NCBI RefSeq assembly: GCF_003568665.1
Contig: NZ_QXMH01000003.1
Span: 717,772-781,771, forward strand
Length of the DNA stretch: 64,000 bases
DNA from: Chitinophaga alhagiae
Lineage (GTDB): Bacteria; Bacteroidota; Bacteroidia; Chitinophagales; Chitinophagaceae
Direction: 5' to 3'
The notes under the pieces: generated by a model
Databases searched by the model: none
What the model was told of the DNA's origin: nothing
What the model saw: only the letters and a program-made list of their open reading frames with translations
In this document: positions 44,399 through 53,442 of the stretch, one piece after another
Numbering within the stretch: position 1 is the first letter of the stretch
Layout of the letters: each line of letters begins with the position of its first letter
Made by a program: the position numbers and the translations under genes

Positions 44399-46537
44399 TC
44401 AGTTCATCCTGCTTTTTTCGTCAGAATTATTGGCGTCTATCCGCTTTTTGGTGAACGCCTTGCCCGCGCTGAAGCTCCACATAAAAGAGAGGGCGGCCGT
44501 ACGGGTGGGCCTTTTCTGGTAAAAATCCATGGTGGTACCGGCCAGTTCTGTAAAAGACCTTTCCGCAAAGGTGTTGAAGATGTCCGTTATGCTGAGGCGC
44601 ACACGGGCCTTGTTTTGCAGGATGCGGCGGGACATGCCCAGGTCTACATAAAAGATATGGGCCATGCGGGAATTATCCCTTGTAAAAGGCGAATTGTACT
44701 CCGCGTACAGGTCAAAGTCCGCTACCTTTTGCCAGGTATAGGTATGCATGGTTTTGAGAGAAATAGAGGTACGGGAGATCCGTACCTCATCTATTTCCGT
44801 GGTAGCAAAATATAGCAACAAGCCGTTATCCGCGCGCCAGTTTTTGAGAATGGTAAAAGGCGCGCTCAAAGACAACCCTACCTCGGTATGACCCGGGTAG
44901 TTCTTTGACATGTGCTCAATTACACGTTCCTGCAAAGTGCGGGCAGTTTGCGCTATATAGTTAGTGGTAGCTTTAACATATAGGTCTGCCGTGTACTCCC
45001 GGTGCCAGGTATAACCTGCCTGTATACTATGTGTGTATTGGGGTTGCAAATTCGGGTTCCCCACCAGCACCGCAAAGTCATTGACCTGCAGGCGGTAGGG
45101 GTTCAGATCATTATAGGCCGGCCGCCGCACCCGTCTTGAATAGTTGAGGTGAACGGAGTTGCCTTCCTGCTCCTGCAGGGTATGATCTACAAATAAAGAC
45201 GGGAACCATCCAAAATAGTTGCGCGAAATGGTCTCTCCCGTAATAAGCGAGTGGCCGCGGGACCAGGTTTGCTCTCCCCGCAGGCCGGCCTTGATGCTGG
45301 TCTTGTTGATCCGCCTTTCGTAAGCACCGTAAAACATCAGCAACTGCTCCCGGTACCGGAAATCATCGCTGGCGCCGCTGTTTTTTGCCCAGCCGGTACC
45401 GGCGCGGTCTTCGGCCAGGATGGTATTATGGCGGTCTATTGTCACATATTTGAGCCCGGCCCTCACCCCGGACTTGTTGCGAAAGGCCCTGGTATAATCC
45501 GCCTGGGCGCTGTACATGTCCGTACCGCTGGGCGTGGCCGTGCGGAGGCCGCCGCTCAGCGCGGTATCCGAGTAGCGGGACACGAGGGTATTGGTCTCTT
45601 CCTTATCTGCCTGGGAGTAATCGGCAATCACCTTGAGCGAAGAGCCCAGGCTGTCCATATTCCAGGCATAGCTGAGGGTGGAGCTGCCAAAGCGCGGCGT
45701 TCTGACCCATTCCGTAAAGGCGTTGCCGGTGGCGGGCTGGTCTGGCCGGTTGTAATCTATATCAGAATAAAAACGCTGAAAGAGGCGGCTGCTGCTGCCA
45801 TTGTGCTGCAGGGTGAGGCTGTGGGCGGCGGAGATATCATATACCACCCCGCCGCGGTACTGGGCGCGGCGGTTGTTATTATCCCGCTCATTGTAATAGT
45901 AGATGCTGCTTTTGTCTGCATAATCCGTAGCCGTGTAGCCGGTGTAGAAGCTGTTGTCCCGCACATAGTTGAAGCCGCCGAAAACATACAGCTTCTTCAG
46001 CTTGTAATCTACAGAGAGACCAGCGCCCGCATACGGCTTTTTGCCCTGTTGTTTGTACTGTGCGGATGCGGTACCTGTGATACCTTGCTGGCGGCCTTTT
46101 TTCAGGATGATGTGAATAATGCCGCCGGAGGAGGCTGCTTCAAACTCGGCGGGGGGATTGGCAATTACTTCTATTCTGGCAATATCTTCCGAGCGGAGCG
46201 TTTTAAGATATTCCGCCAGCTCCGGGCCAGACATACGCTGCACCACGTCGTTGATCATCACCATAACAGATTGCGTGCCGCCAATGCGTATGCCGCCGTC
46301 CGGGCTTACCCAGAGGCCGGGGGATTTGCGCAGCACGTCCAGCCCGTCATACCCGTTGGCCAGCGCGCTGTTCTCTATGTTGATGATGTAACGGTCTGCC
46401 TTGCGGGTCACCATGGGGCGGCGGGCAGATATGTTCACTTCCTTCAGCGTTCTGACCGTGTCTTTCCGCTGCGCGGCCGCTTCCGGGGCGCAGGCCAGGT
46501 ATAAACAGGCGGCAAAAACGGTGCAGGCAGCTTTCAT
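44399..46537 (-). CDS. Outer-membrane beta-barrel (TonB-receptor-like) protein
   Basis: The product is 712 residues with a signal peptide (ending near APEAAAQ). A short plug domain follows (LKEVNISARRPMVTRKADRY, DGLDVLRKSPGLWVSPDGGI, SEDIARIEVIANPPAEFEA), then an OMP_b-brl_3-type barrel with many aromatic strand ends. The usual N-terminal carboxypeptidase-like domain is absent. It follows a LytTR regulator gene by 78 bp in the same direction, and the kinase before that, so the three likely form one operon. The cargo is unknown. Such proteins are often transporters of peptides or siderophores. Confidence 0.88.
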   Translation of the reverse strand: MKAACTVFAACLYLACAPEAAAQRKDTVRTLKEVNISARRPMVTRKADRYIINIENSALANGYDGLDVLRKSPGLWVSPDGGIRIGGTQSVMVMINDVVQRMSGPELAEYLKTLRSEDIARIEVIANPPAEFEAASSGGIIHIILKKGRQQGITGTASAQYKQQGKKPYAGAGLSVDYKLKKLYVFGGFNYVRDNSFYTGYTATDYADKSSIYYYNERDNNNRRAQYRGGVVYDISAAHSLTLQHNGSSSRLFQRFYSDIDYNRPDQPATGNAFTEWVRTPRFGSSTLSYAWNMDSLGSSLKVIADYSQADKEETNTLVSRYSDTALSGGLRTATPSGTDMYSAQADYTRAFRNKSGVRAGLKYVTIDRHNTILAEDRAGTGWAKNSGASDDFRYREQLLMFYGAYERRINKTSIKAGLRGEQTWSRGHSLITGETISRNYFGWFPSLFVDHTLQEQEGNSVHLNYSRRVRRPAYNDLNPYRLQVNDFAVLVGNPNLQPQYTHSIQAGYTWHREYTADLYVKATTNYIAQTARTLQERVIEHMSKNYPGHTEVGLSLSAPFTILKNWRADNGLLLYFATTEIDEVRISRTSISLKTMHTYTWQKVADFDLYAEYNSPFTRDNSRMAHIFYVDLGMSRRILQNKARVRLSITDIFNTFAERSFTELAGTTMDFYQKRPTRTAALSFMWSFSAGKAFTKKRIDANNSDEKSRMN

Positions 46538-46615
46538 ACCGTAAAACTATGGCAGGCGGCAGGTGGGGCCAACAAGCATTGAGCAGTTGACGGGAACGGA
46601 TGAGCCGTTGCCTGC

Positions 46616-47359
46616 CTATTTGCCCGGCTGCAGCTTTTTCAGGAGCATTTCCTTGCGGGAGCGGGATACATCTATGCTGGCGCCATCGCTCATGAGCAGG
46701 CTGCCGCCTTCTCCCCTGTTGTATTTGCGCACCTCTTTCAGGTTCACAAGATAAGAATGGTGCACACGGAGGAACTGGTGCTCTTCCAGCATTTCCTCTA
46801 TCTCTTTCAGGGTGCGGGAAATAATGAGCTTCTGGTTGCCGGTGAGGTTGAAAATGGTGTAGTTGCTGCTGGAGCTGCAATACAAGATGGAATTTACCGG
46901 TATGATCTGCAGGCCCTCCAGCGTGGGCAGGGCAATACGGTCTACCGTAGCAGGCTGCAGACGGGAGAGCAACAGCTCCATCTGCTGCTGCAGGGAGCCC
47001 GGTCTTTTTTCAGACACGCGCGCCACCGCCGCTTTCAGCTCCTGCGGGTCTACCGGTTTCAGCAGGTAATCCAGCGCGCTGAAGCGGATGGCCTTGATGG
47101 CATACTGGTCATAGCTGGTGGTAAAAATGCAGTCGAACAACACCGGGTGCAGCATTTCCAGCACCTCAAAGCCGTTGAGCCAGGGCATCTCCACATCCAG
47201 GAACACCAGTTGGGGCCGCAGGTCCCGGATGATCTTCACGGCCTCCTTGGCGTTGTTGCACACGGCCATTACCGCCACATCAGGACAGTGTTTTTTGAGC
47301 AAGGTAACCAGGGCCTGGGAAGCATAGTGTTCATCATCTACGATCACCGCATTAATCAT
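46616..47359 (-). CDS. LytTR-type response regulator
   Basis: The product is 247 residues. The receiver domain has the acidic pair D8-D9 (VIVDDEH), the phospho-acceptor Asp55 in LVFLDVEMPWLNG, and the conserved Lys in YLLKPVDPQEL (about residue 105). The LytTR DNA-binding domain covers about residues 140-240, with HQFLRVHHSYLVNLKEVRKY. Its ATG lies inside the last codons of the kinase gene (8-bp overlap), so the two are translationally coupled. It probably regulates the beta-barrel gene downstream. Confidence 0.95.
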   Translation of the reverse strand: MINAVIVDDEHYASQALVTLLKKHCPDVAVMAVCNNAKEAVKIIRDLRPQLVFLDVEMPWLNGFEVLEMLHPVLFDCIFTTSYDQYAIKAIRFSALDYLLKPVDPQELKAAVARVSEKRPGSLQQQMELLLSRLQPATVDRIALPTLEGLQIIPVNSILYCSSSSNYTIFNLTGNQKLIISRTLKEIEEMLEEHQFLRVHHSYLVNLKEVRKYNRGEGGSLLMSDGASIDVSRSRKEMLLKKLQPGK

Positions 47360-49184
47360 GTACCTGTTTGTTTTTGATCTTTAAAATTACCGAAGTTCCC
47401 GCTATGTCTCCCTTATTGTCCCTGATATCTTCTGTTATGAAGGAGGCACCGGACTGGTCGTCATTAAACAGCGCCAGCCTTTCCGCGCTGAGCCGGTTAC
47501 CGAAGGACGCCACTTTTTCTACCGGGGCGGACTTATAGGAGGCCGCCCTTTCGCGGCCAATGCCATTGTCTTTTATGATGCATACCAGTACATCGTTCTT
47601 CATGCTGAAATGGATATTCAGCCTTCCTTTCCCGTCTTTATGCAGCAGCCCGTGCCAGATGGCGTTTTCGCAGAAGGGCTGCAAAATAAAAGACGGCACA
47701 AATATCATGGACGGCTCTACGCCCGGTTCAAATTCAATGGAATAATCGAACGCCTCTTTGAACCGCAACTGCTCCATGTTGAGGTACAGGCGCAGCATAT
47801 CCAGCTCCTCCTCCAGGGTGATGGTGGTTTTGCCCGCGTTCACCAGCACAGTGCGGATGAGGCGGGAAAAGCGGGTGAGGTATTCAGACGCCTTGTCACT
47901 CTCCTCATTGAGGATAAAGTGGTTGATGGAGCTGAGGCAGTTGAAGATAAAATGCGGGTTCATCTGTGCCCGGAGCGATTTCATTTCCAGCTCCGCCGCC
48001 CTTTGCTGCAGGCTCAGGTTTTCGTTTTTGTACCGCAGGCTGATAATGAAAAAGGCAAAGAGGGCCAGTATACATACCCCCGCAATGCAGAGCACCAGCA
48101 CATTGCGCTGGCCTTTGAGCCGCTCGGCCTCCGCCTCCTGCCGGAAGCTGAACATTTTCCGCCTGAAGTTATCCGTGATAATGGAGTCTTTCAGCGCTTC
48201 CTGCTGCTTATGGTAGGCCAGGGCCTTGCCATCTTCTCCCTTTTCTTCATAAATGGCGGCCAGCAGCTCATAAGCCTGCTGGCGCGGCTGGCGGGCGCCG
48301 CCCTGGGAAGAATGCTCCAGGGAGCCGTAAGCCATTTTAAGCGCACTATCCAGCTGATGGCGTACCAGGTATACCCTGCCCAGGCCCAGCATGCTGCCAA
48401 TGATGATGTTGATGTCTGTAATGCGGCGGGCTTCTTTGTGCAGGGAGTCAAAGTAACGGAAAGCCAGGTCGTAATTCTTTTCCTGGAGGTAGAGGTTGCC
48501 CAGGCGCATGCGTACCAGCTTGCGGCCGGCATTGCCCTCCAGCGCCCTTGCATAAAATTCTTTTGCCTCTTTGGTATGCCCCATGGCTGCATACAGCTCG
48601 CCCATACGGTGGTACAGCTCCCGGTAGGGGTACTCCGCCCGGGTGGGGCCTAACTGCTCCGCTTTGCGGTAGTAGGCCAGAGCCGTTTCAAAATCTCCCA
48701 TGCTGCGGTAGAGGGCGCCCATTTGCGTGAGGGAGAGCACGTAGTTGAAGTTATTTTTGCTGCCTTTGTACAGCTCCAACCCTTCCGTAGTGGTTTTGAA
48801 GGCAGACTCGTAATCTCCTATGTCGTCATAAATATTGCTCAAAATACGGAGGGCCGTGGCCTGGTCCATTTTAGCGCGGGCGCGGCGGAAGTACTTTACG
48901 GCCAGCCTTACGGTGTCTGCCGCTTCGTGAAACCTGCCCGTATACCAGATGGCCTGCCCGAGGCCCTGCAGGGCGTGCGCATACAGGTAATCGTCTTCCA
49001 GCTCCAGGGCAATGAGGCGTGCCTGGTGGTACTGCTCCCAGGCCTGGGTAGGCTCATAACGCCACAACAGGCGGTTGCCCTGCTGAATGAAGTGCTGGCA
49101 CCGGTCCGCCTTTTCCTTGTCCGCCCCGTACAGGGAGGCGCCAGCCAGGCAGGCCAGCAGCAGCATGCATAAGAATCGGTACAT
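47352..49184 (-). CDS. TPR-containing sensor histidine kinase (LytS/YehU-like)
   Basis: The product is 610 residues with signal peptide MYRFLCMLLLACLAGASLYG. A row of TPR repeats fills about residues 25-330 (YLYAHALQGLGQAIWYTGRF, YVLSLTQMGALYRSMGDFE). One transmembrane helix is near 362-382 (VLVLCIAGVCILALFAFFII). The His_kinase domain has the phospho-acceptor His in AQMNPHFIFNCLSSINHFI (about residue 411), followed by an HATPase_c domain with KDNGIGRERA. It senses an unknown signal through its periplasmic TPR part and phosphorylates the overlapping LytTR regulator. Confidence 0.93.
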   Translation of the reverse strand: MYRFLCMLLLACLAGASLYGADKEKADRCQHFIQQGNRLLWRYEPTQAWEQYHQARLIALELEDDYLYAHALQGLGQAIWYTGRFHEAADTVRLAVKYFRRARAKMDQATALRILSNIYDDIGDYESAFKTTTEGLELYKGSKNNFNYVLSLTQMGALYRSMGDFETALAYYRKAEQLGPTRAEYPYRELYHRMGELYAAMGHTKEAKEFYARALEGNAGRKLVRMRLGNLYLQEKNYDLAFRYFDSLHKEARRITDINIIIGSMLGLGRVYLVRHQLDSALKMAYGSLEHSSQGGARQPRQQAYELLAAIYEEKGEDGKALAYHKQQEALKDSIITDNFRRKMFSFRQEAEAERLKGQRNVLVLCIAGVCILALFAFFIISLRYKNENLSLQQRAAELEMKSLRAQMNPHFIFNCLSSINHFILNEESDKASEYLTRFSRLIRTVLVNAGKTTITLEEELDMLRLYLNMEQLRFKEAFDYSIEFEPGVEPSMIFVPSFILQPFCENAIWHGLLHKDGKGRLNIHFSMKNDVLVCIIKDNGIGRERAASYKSAPVEKVASFGNRLSAERLALFNDDQSGASFITEDIRDNKGDIAGTSVILKIKNKQVHD

Positions 49185-49258
49185 ATCAGCAATAAAGCTA
49201 GCAAAATCCGGTCAATGTGGCCGGCGGGATGATTACTTGGAGCGGTTGGGTGAGCCGG

Positions 49259-50437
49259 TTACGGTAATTTGTTGTAGACCGCAATGAGGTGCGTACGGAT
49301 GGAATCCGGCGTGGGGCTTTTCTGGCCGTTGGTCAACAGGGTAATGGAGCTGGAGGGGAGCGCAGGCATGTGGCAATCTATACAGTTCTGCTGCAGGGTT
49401 TTGACCGGCAGCTCCCTGTTTGTGCAGAAGTTGTGGCTCTCCGGCTGATGGCAGCTCATACAGCGTTGCGAGAACAGCTGCATGTCTGTGCGCTCCGTCA
49501 CATGCGGGTTATGGCAGGAGGAGCAGTTCATGGTTTGCCCGCTTTGTATGAAACACTGGCTGGCGGCCAGTAACTGGTACTGGTTGCCATGCACGTCCAT
49601 TTCCGAGGGTTTCTGCGGGAAGGGAACGGTGGGCAGCAGGTACTCCGCCAGGGCATTGCCCGGTTTGAACTGGAAGGGCGACTTTTGGAAAGGCCGGAGG
49701 CCGGAATGGCAGAGGGCGCACATATCCAGCTGGCGTATGTTGTGCAGGGTGTCTATGGTGACCATATAGCGGGCTTCCTTTACCTCCGGGTGCGCGGTGT
49801 GGTAATTTACGTGTTCCGCGGCGGGGCCATGGCAGCGCTGGCAATCTATACCGGCTATCATTTCCCTCTTTTCGAACTTTTCTACCTTTTGTACACCGGT
49901 TATTTCATCTTTTACGGATACGGCGGAGCTGTGGCAGCCGAAGCAGGTGCTGGGAACCACGCGGTCAAATTTGGGATGATCTGCCGGAAAACCAGGGCTG
50001 TTAGCCCAGCTTTTGGCCGGTACAAACCAGGAAATAGGGAGCTGGAAGTACTGCCCCTCCTTCCAATACAAATATGTTTGTGCCTTTCTACCGGAGCCGA
50101 TGGTAACATCGAAGGGCTGTTTTTCTGTTTGGTGGCCGTTGGTGTAGGCGGCCTGGTAGAGCGTGGTGTCTTCTTTTTCGATCTTTAGCACCATGTTGTT
50201 CCCGAAATGGAAGGTGTTGTTGGCCGCGGTGGCGGGGGGCTTTAGCGATGATGTATTGGCGTGGGCGGTTTGCGCATAGGACTCGCAGATCTCTTTGTGG
50301 CAGGAGATGCATGTGGGGGCGGCGGCAAATTGGGGGCCGCGGGGGTCTGCAGGTTTGGGCGGACGGGTTTGGCACCGGCAGAGGGCGATGATGGTTAATA
50401 TAAGGGCGGTCAGGAGGATGAGGTGGTGTTTGTTCAT
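49259..50437 (-). CDS. Multiheme c-type cytochrome (seven heme motifs)
   Basis: The product is 392 residues from ATG 50437. The N-terminus MNKHHLILLTALILTIIALC is an export signal. Seven CxxCH motifs are visible: CISCH, CFGCH, CQRCH, CALCH, CSSCH, CMSCH and CIDCH. The layout resembles periplasmic cytochrome c552/octaheme-type electron carriers, but no catalytic lysine-heme motif (CxxCK) is seen. No oxidoreductase partner gene is adjacent, so the redox role is unknown. It marks the last GC-rich gene before the AT-rich block. The poly-A tract of 13 at 50554-50566 lies upstream. Confidence 0.9.
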   Translation of the reverse strand: MNKHHLILLTALILTIIALCRCQTRPPKPADPRGPQFAAAPTCISCHKEICESYAQTAHANTSSLKPPATAANNTFHFGNNMVLKIEKEDTTLYQAAYTNGHQTEKQPFDVTIGSGRKAQTYLYWKEGQYFQLPISWFVPAKSWANSPGFPADHPKFDRVVPSTCFGCHSSAVSVKDEITGVQKVEKFEKREMIAGIDCQRCHGPAAEHVNYHTAHPEVKEARYMVTIDTLHNIRQLDMCALCHSGLRPFQKSPFQFKPGNALAEYLLPTVPFPQKPSEMDVHGNQYQLLAASQCFIQSGQTMNCSSCHNPHVTERTDMQLFSQRCMSCHQPESHNFCTNRELPVKTLQQNCIDCHMPALPSSSITLLTNGQKSPTPDSIRTHLIAVYNKLP

Positions 50438-50712
50438 ACGGTAATAACAAATATACAAGAATCCCTGCAAGCACCTTTATTACATCGATAATCTAAAATA
50501 CTACATCTAAGGAATTGCCAAGAATTTGTCGAACTCTTTTTCTCTTGATAAGCAAAAAAAAAAAAATCCTTCACCCTATATAGCACTATTCCGAATCTTA
50601 CATGGGTAACTTTAATGGAAGCACAGTCATTTTTGATTGAATAACAGCATAGCCGAAAAGGCAAAATGCCAAAATGACAGGCGACCAAATAAAATCTATT
50701 TAACACTTCACC

Positions 50713-51792
50713 ATGCATTTTTTGCTCTTGTTTATGTCAGCAATACTGCTGTGTTGCACTCCGGTCTGTATTGCTCAGCAGCCGGGGGGATTTACTTTGA
50801 AGGGAAGGATAGTAGATCTCCCAACTAATTCAAAACTCTATCTTGTTCAGGATACTGACACCTTAGCAATAGCAACAAGCCAAGGAGAAAGCTTTCTTTT
50901 CATTGGCCATATAGATGGCCAGGCAAACTACTATTTCTTAAAACTTGATACATCTATTACTAATAAGGGCAGTGAGGCACTCTGGTTAACAAATAAGAAC
51001 ATGGAGCTAACTGGTACACTAAAAACTTGGCCCAAACTAGAGTTGTCAGGCTCTGCCGAACACCTCGAGTATAAGAAAATGATGAAAATATCTGATTCAT
51101 CACTAACGAAAGAAGAAAAACTACTTGAGTATAAAAAATTCGTCCTTCACAATCCAAATTCGCTATACGCCCCACATTTGTTGACTCGCATTTCTGGGCT
51201 ATTGTCATCTGAAGAAATTTCTATTCTATATTCCGGCTTAACCGAAAAAGCGAAGGCAAGCCATTACGGGGAACTACTACATAACAACATTAAGGGAAGC
51301 AAAAGTAGCAATTGGAATGACACATCTAATGATATTACATATATACAGGATTTCACTATCACCGATACCAATGGCTCAAAGCGCTCAATACTAGATATCG
51401 CAAAAAATAGTCAGTATACATTAATCGATTTTTGGGCAAGCTGGTGTGCCCCCTGTCGTTCTGCTATTCCTTTATTAAAAAAAGCTTATGAAGATTTCCA
51501 TCCAAAAGGTTTCAACATATTAGGAATATCAATTGACAAAAATAAAGAAAAATGGCAAGAAGCTGTCAAAATTGATAGTACAAAATGGGTTCATGGACTT
51601 GATAATGTTCAAGAAGCAAATAAATATATATTTGGTCTTTCTGCAATACCCGCATACATACTTGTAGATAAAAATGGTAAAATAATAAGGTCTACATATA
51701 TCTCCAAAACAGTTACCCAAACAAATCAAAATAACTTACCAATAACAGATCTGAATTTATATCAAACAATTGCAGAGCTCATACAACAATGA
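50713..51792 (+). CDS. TlpA-like thioredoxin with N-terminal DUF4369
   Basis: The product is 359 residues with a signal peptide (MHFLLLFMSAILLCCTPVCIA). A DUF4369-like beta domain covers about residues 28-120 (FTLKGRIVDLPTNSKLYLVQ). The C-terminal thioredoxin fold has the active site WASWCAPCRS (about residue 244) and the cis-Pro in LSAIPAYILVDKNG. It is exported and should reduce or exchange disulfides outside the cytoplasm. It is 34 bp before a second thioredoxin gene. AT-rich codon use differs from the cytochrome gene next door. Confidence 0.9.
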   Translation: MHFLLLFMSAILLCCTPVCIAQQPGGFTLKGRIVDLPTNSKLYLVQDTDTLAIATSQGESFLFIGHIDGQANYYFLKLDTSITNKGSEALWLTNKNMELTGTLKTWPKLELSGSAEHLEYKKMMKISDSSLTKEEKLLEYKKFVLHNPNSLYAPHLLTRISGLLSSEEISILYSGLTEKAKASHYGELLHNNIKGSKSSNWNDTSNDITYIQDFTITDTNGSKRSILDIAKNSQYTLIDFWASWCAPCRSAIPLLKKAYEDFHPKGFNILGISIDKNKEKWQEAVKIDSTKWVHGLDNVQEANKYIFGLSAIPAYILVDKNGKIIRSTYISKTVTQTNQNNLPITDLNLYQTIAELIQQ

Positions 51793-51825
51793 TCATCTGT
51801 AAAAAAGAATTAAGAATTACACAAT

Positions 51826-53175
51826 ATGGTAGAGACAAAACTAGGCATAAAAACAATCATCATTGCAGCAACTTTTGCTATCATTAGTAATGATCTCAAA
51901 TCACAATCTACCCAAAGAAACAAAGTTCTTGAAGTGGGAGACACTATACCAGACATTGTCCTCAATCGCGTGCTAAATTACCAGTATGCTCAAATAAAAA
52001 CATCAGATCTAAAAGGGAAAAAGGTAATATTGGATTTATGGAACAAGTGGTGCACCTCATGTATTGCCTCCTTTCCAAAGTTAGAAGAGCTACAACAAAA
52101 ATTCGCCAATGATATCACAATACTCACATTAACAAATAATACAGAAGAAGAATACATTAGGCTAAAAAAAAATTCAAAAATACTTAAGCAGTCAAAATTA
52201 CCATTTATTGTAGGAGATACAGTTTTATTTAATTTGATATCACCACCAGCTGTTCCGTTTGTAGCCTGGTTCAATGAATATGGCGTTCTTGTAGCCGCAT
52301 CAAAAGGGACTAGCGTAACTGAACAAAGCATTGAAACGTTCATTTCCAATAATCCTATAAGCCACGACTATAGAATAAAAAGTTTAGACACAATAAATGA
52401 AATAAGATATCCAGAACTTGCAAATTATAAAAATAACGACTCAATTCGGTATCGATCCATTTTCAAAAAAGAACAAAAAATAGAATATAGACCAACTACG
52501 AAATTCTATCATAATAGAAATGAAGGTGTAGGATTAGATATAATAGACGGAAGCATATTATCAATAGTAAGTTTTGCATATTCATTTAATGACGAACGAA
52601 ATATTCTGACTAAAAACAGCAATCTACAACACCTTATATTGCCCATAAAATTTGACGACAGGGAGAGATGGTCACATGAAAATACATATACATATATTTT
52701 ACGTCTAGAGGCAGGAAAATACTTTTTTAACAGCGCTCAAATACTTTCTTGCATGAAGAAAGACATAGCAGAAAAGGTAGGAATAGTAGGCACTAGAAAA
52801 AAAATAGCTCAAGAAGTGCTAGTATTAAAGAGCATGAACTCAAATACAAGACGTATATATATGCCTGAAACGGAAAAACCTGTACTAGAAGATACTAAAA
52901 ATGGAATTTACATTCAAAATAATGATACTAAATCCTTAGCTAAAACGCTAGAAATAAAAATTAATGAAAACACCTCCAGCAGGCCCTACATAAGAGTTAT
53001 TGATGAAACAAACATAAAGGGAAACATCAATATAGATCTCACGTTCAAGGACAATAGTATTAGCGAAATTAACAAAGAGCTAAAAGAAAATGGTCTACTC
53101 CTAACAAAAGCTCAAAGAGAAATAGAATGCCTTGTTCTGGAAGAATGTATAAATGCAAATACCATAACACAATGA
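51826..53175 (+). CDS. TlpA-like thioredoxin with long C-terminal extension
   Basis: The product is 449 residues with an N-terminal signal-like segment (LGIKTIIIAATFAIISNDLK). The thioredoxin domain (about residues 35-180) starts LEVGDTIPDIVLNRV and has the active site LWNKWCTSCIASF (about residue 75) and the cis-Pro loop ISPPAVPFVAWF. The remaining 270 residues are of unknown function. The ending LKENGLLLTKAQREIECLVL resembles the DUF3738-like tail often fused to TlpA in Bacteroidota. It is strongly AT-rich. IS remnants begin within 50 bp of its stop. Confidence 0.82.
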   Translation: MVETKLGIKTIIIAATFAIISNDLKSQSTQRNKVLEVGDTIPDIVLNRVLNYQYAQIKTSDLKGKKVILDLWNKWCTSCIASFPKLEELQQKFANDITILTLTNNTEEEYIRLKKNSKILKQSKLPFIVGDTVLFNLISPPAVPFVAWFNEYGVLVAASKGTSVTEQSIETFISNNPISHDYRIKSLDTINEIRYPELANYKNNDSIRYRSIFKKEQKIEYRPTTKFYHNRNEGVGLDIIDGSILSIVSFAYSFNDERNILTKNSNLQHLILPIKFDDRERWSHENTYTYILRLEAGKYFFNSAQILSCMKKDIAEKVGIVGTRKKIAQEVLVLKSMNSNTRRIYMPETEKPVLEDTKNGIYIQNNDTKSLAKTLEIKINENTSSRPYIRVIDETNIKGNINIDLTFKDNSISEINKELKENGLLLTKAQREIECLVLEECINANTITQ

Positions 53176-53204
53176 TTATGCCCGCGTTATGGGTACAGCA
53201 GGAA

Positions 53205-53370
53205 GAAAATTAAGTCCAGTCATCTCGAGTCCGAGATTGCAGAGAAGGGGTTTAGGAACTGATCGTATCGCTGTATGCCAAAAGGATGAGTATAAGCGAT
53301 ATTGAAGAACAGATCAAGGCATGTACAAATTTGAAGCTACTGATGATAAATCCAGTTAATTCATAACGAT
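53205..53370 (+). mobile_element. Fragment of an IS256-family transposase gene
   Basis: Broken reading frames give LYAKRMSISDIEEQIK and then, in another frame, MYKFEATDD. Together they match the conserved IS256 stretch LYAKGMSTRDI...MYGFEVS. It differs from the longer IS256 remnant that starts at 53443 (HARGSSYSDIRHHLMDMYGV type), so it is a piece of a second, separate element. No inverted repeat was recognised. Confidence 0.55.
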
Positions 53371-53442
53371 ATAATGTCTCGGCCAAAGAGACTGTTTCAT
53401 AAAGCGTGTCAGTTAGAAGTTGCATAACTTTAAACTGACAAT

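Noticed and set aside
44383..44399. Short GC hairpin between the AraC and beta-barrel genes as a terminator
   Set aside because: A 6-bp stem without a T-run, so support is too weak. The two stop codons are only 17 bp apart.
45251..46504. 417-codon plus-strand open frame over the beta-barrel gene
   Set aside because: No recognisable motif and low-complexity Gly/Ala/Val composition. The minus strand encodes a well-formed outer-membrane protein.
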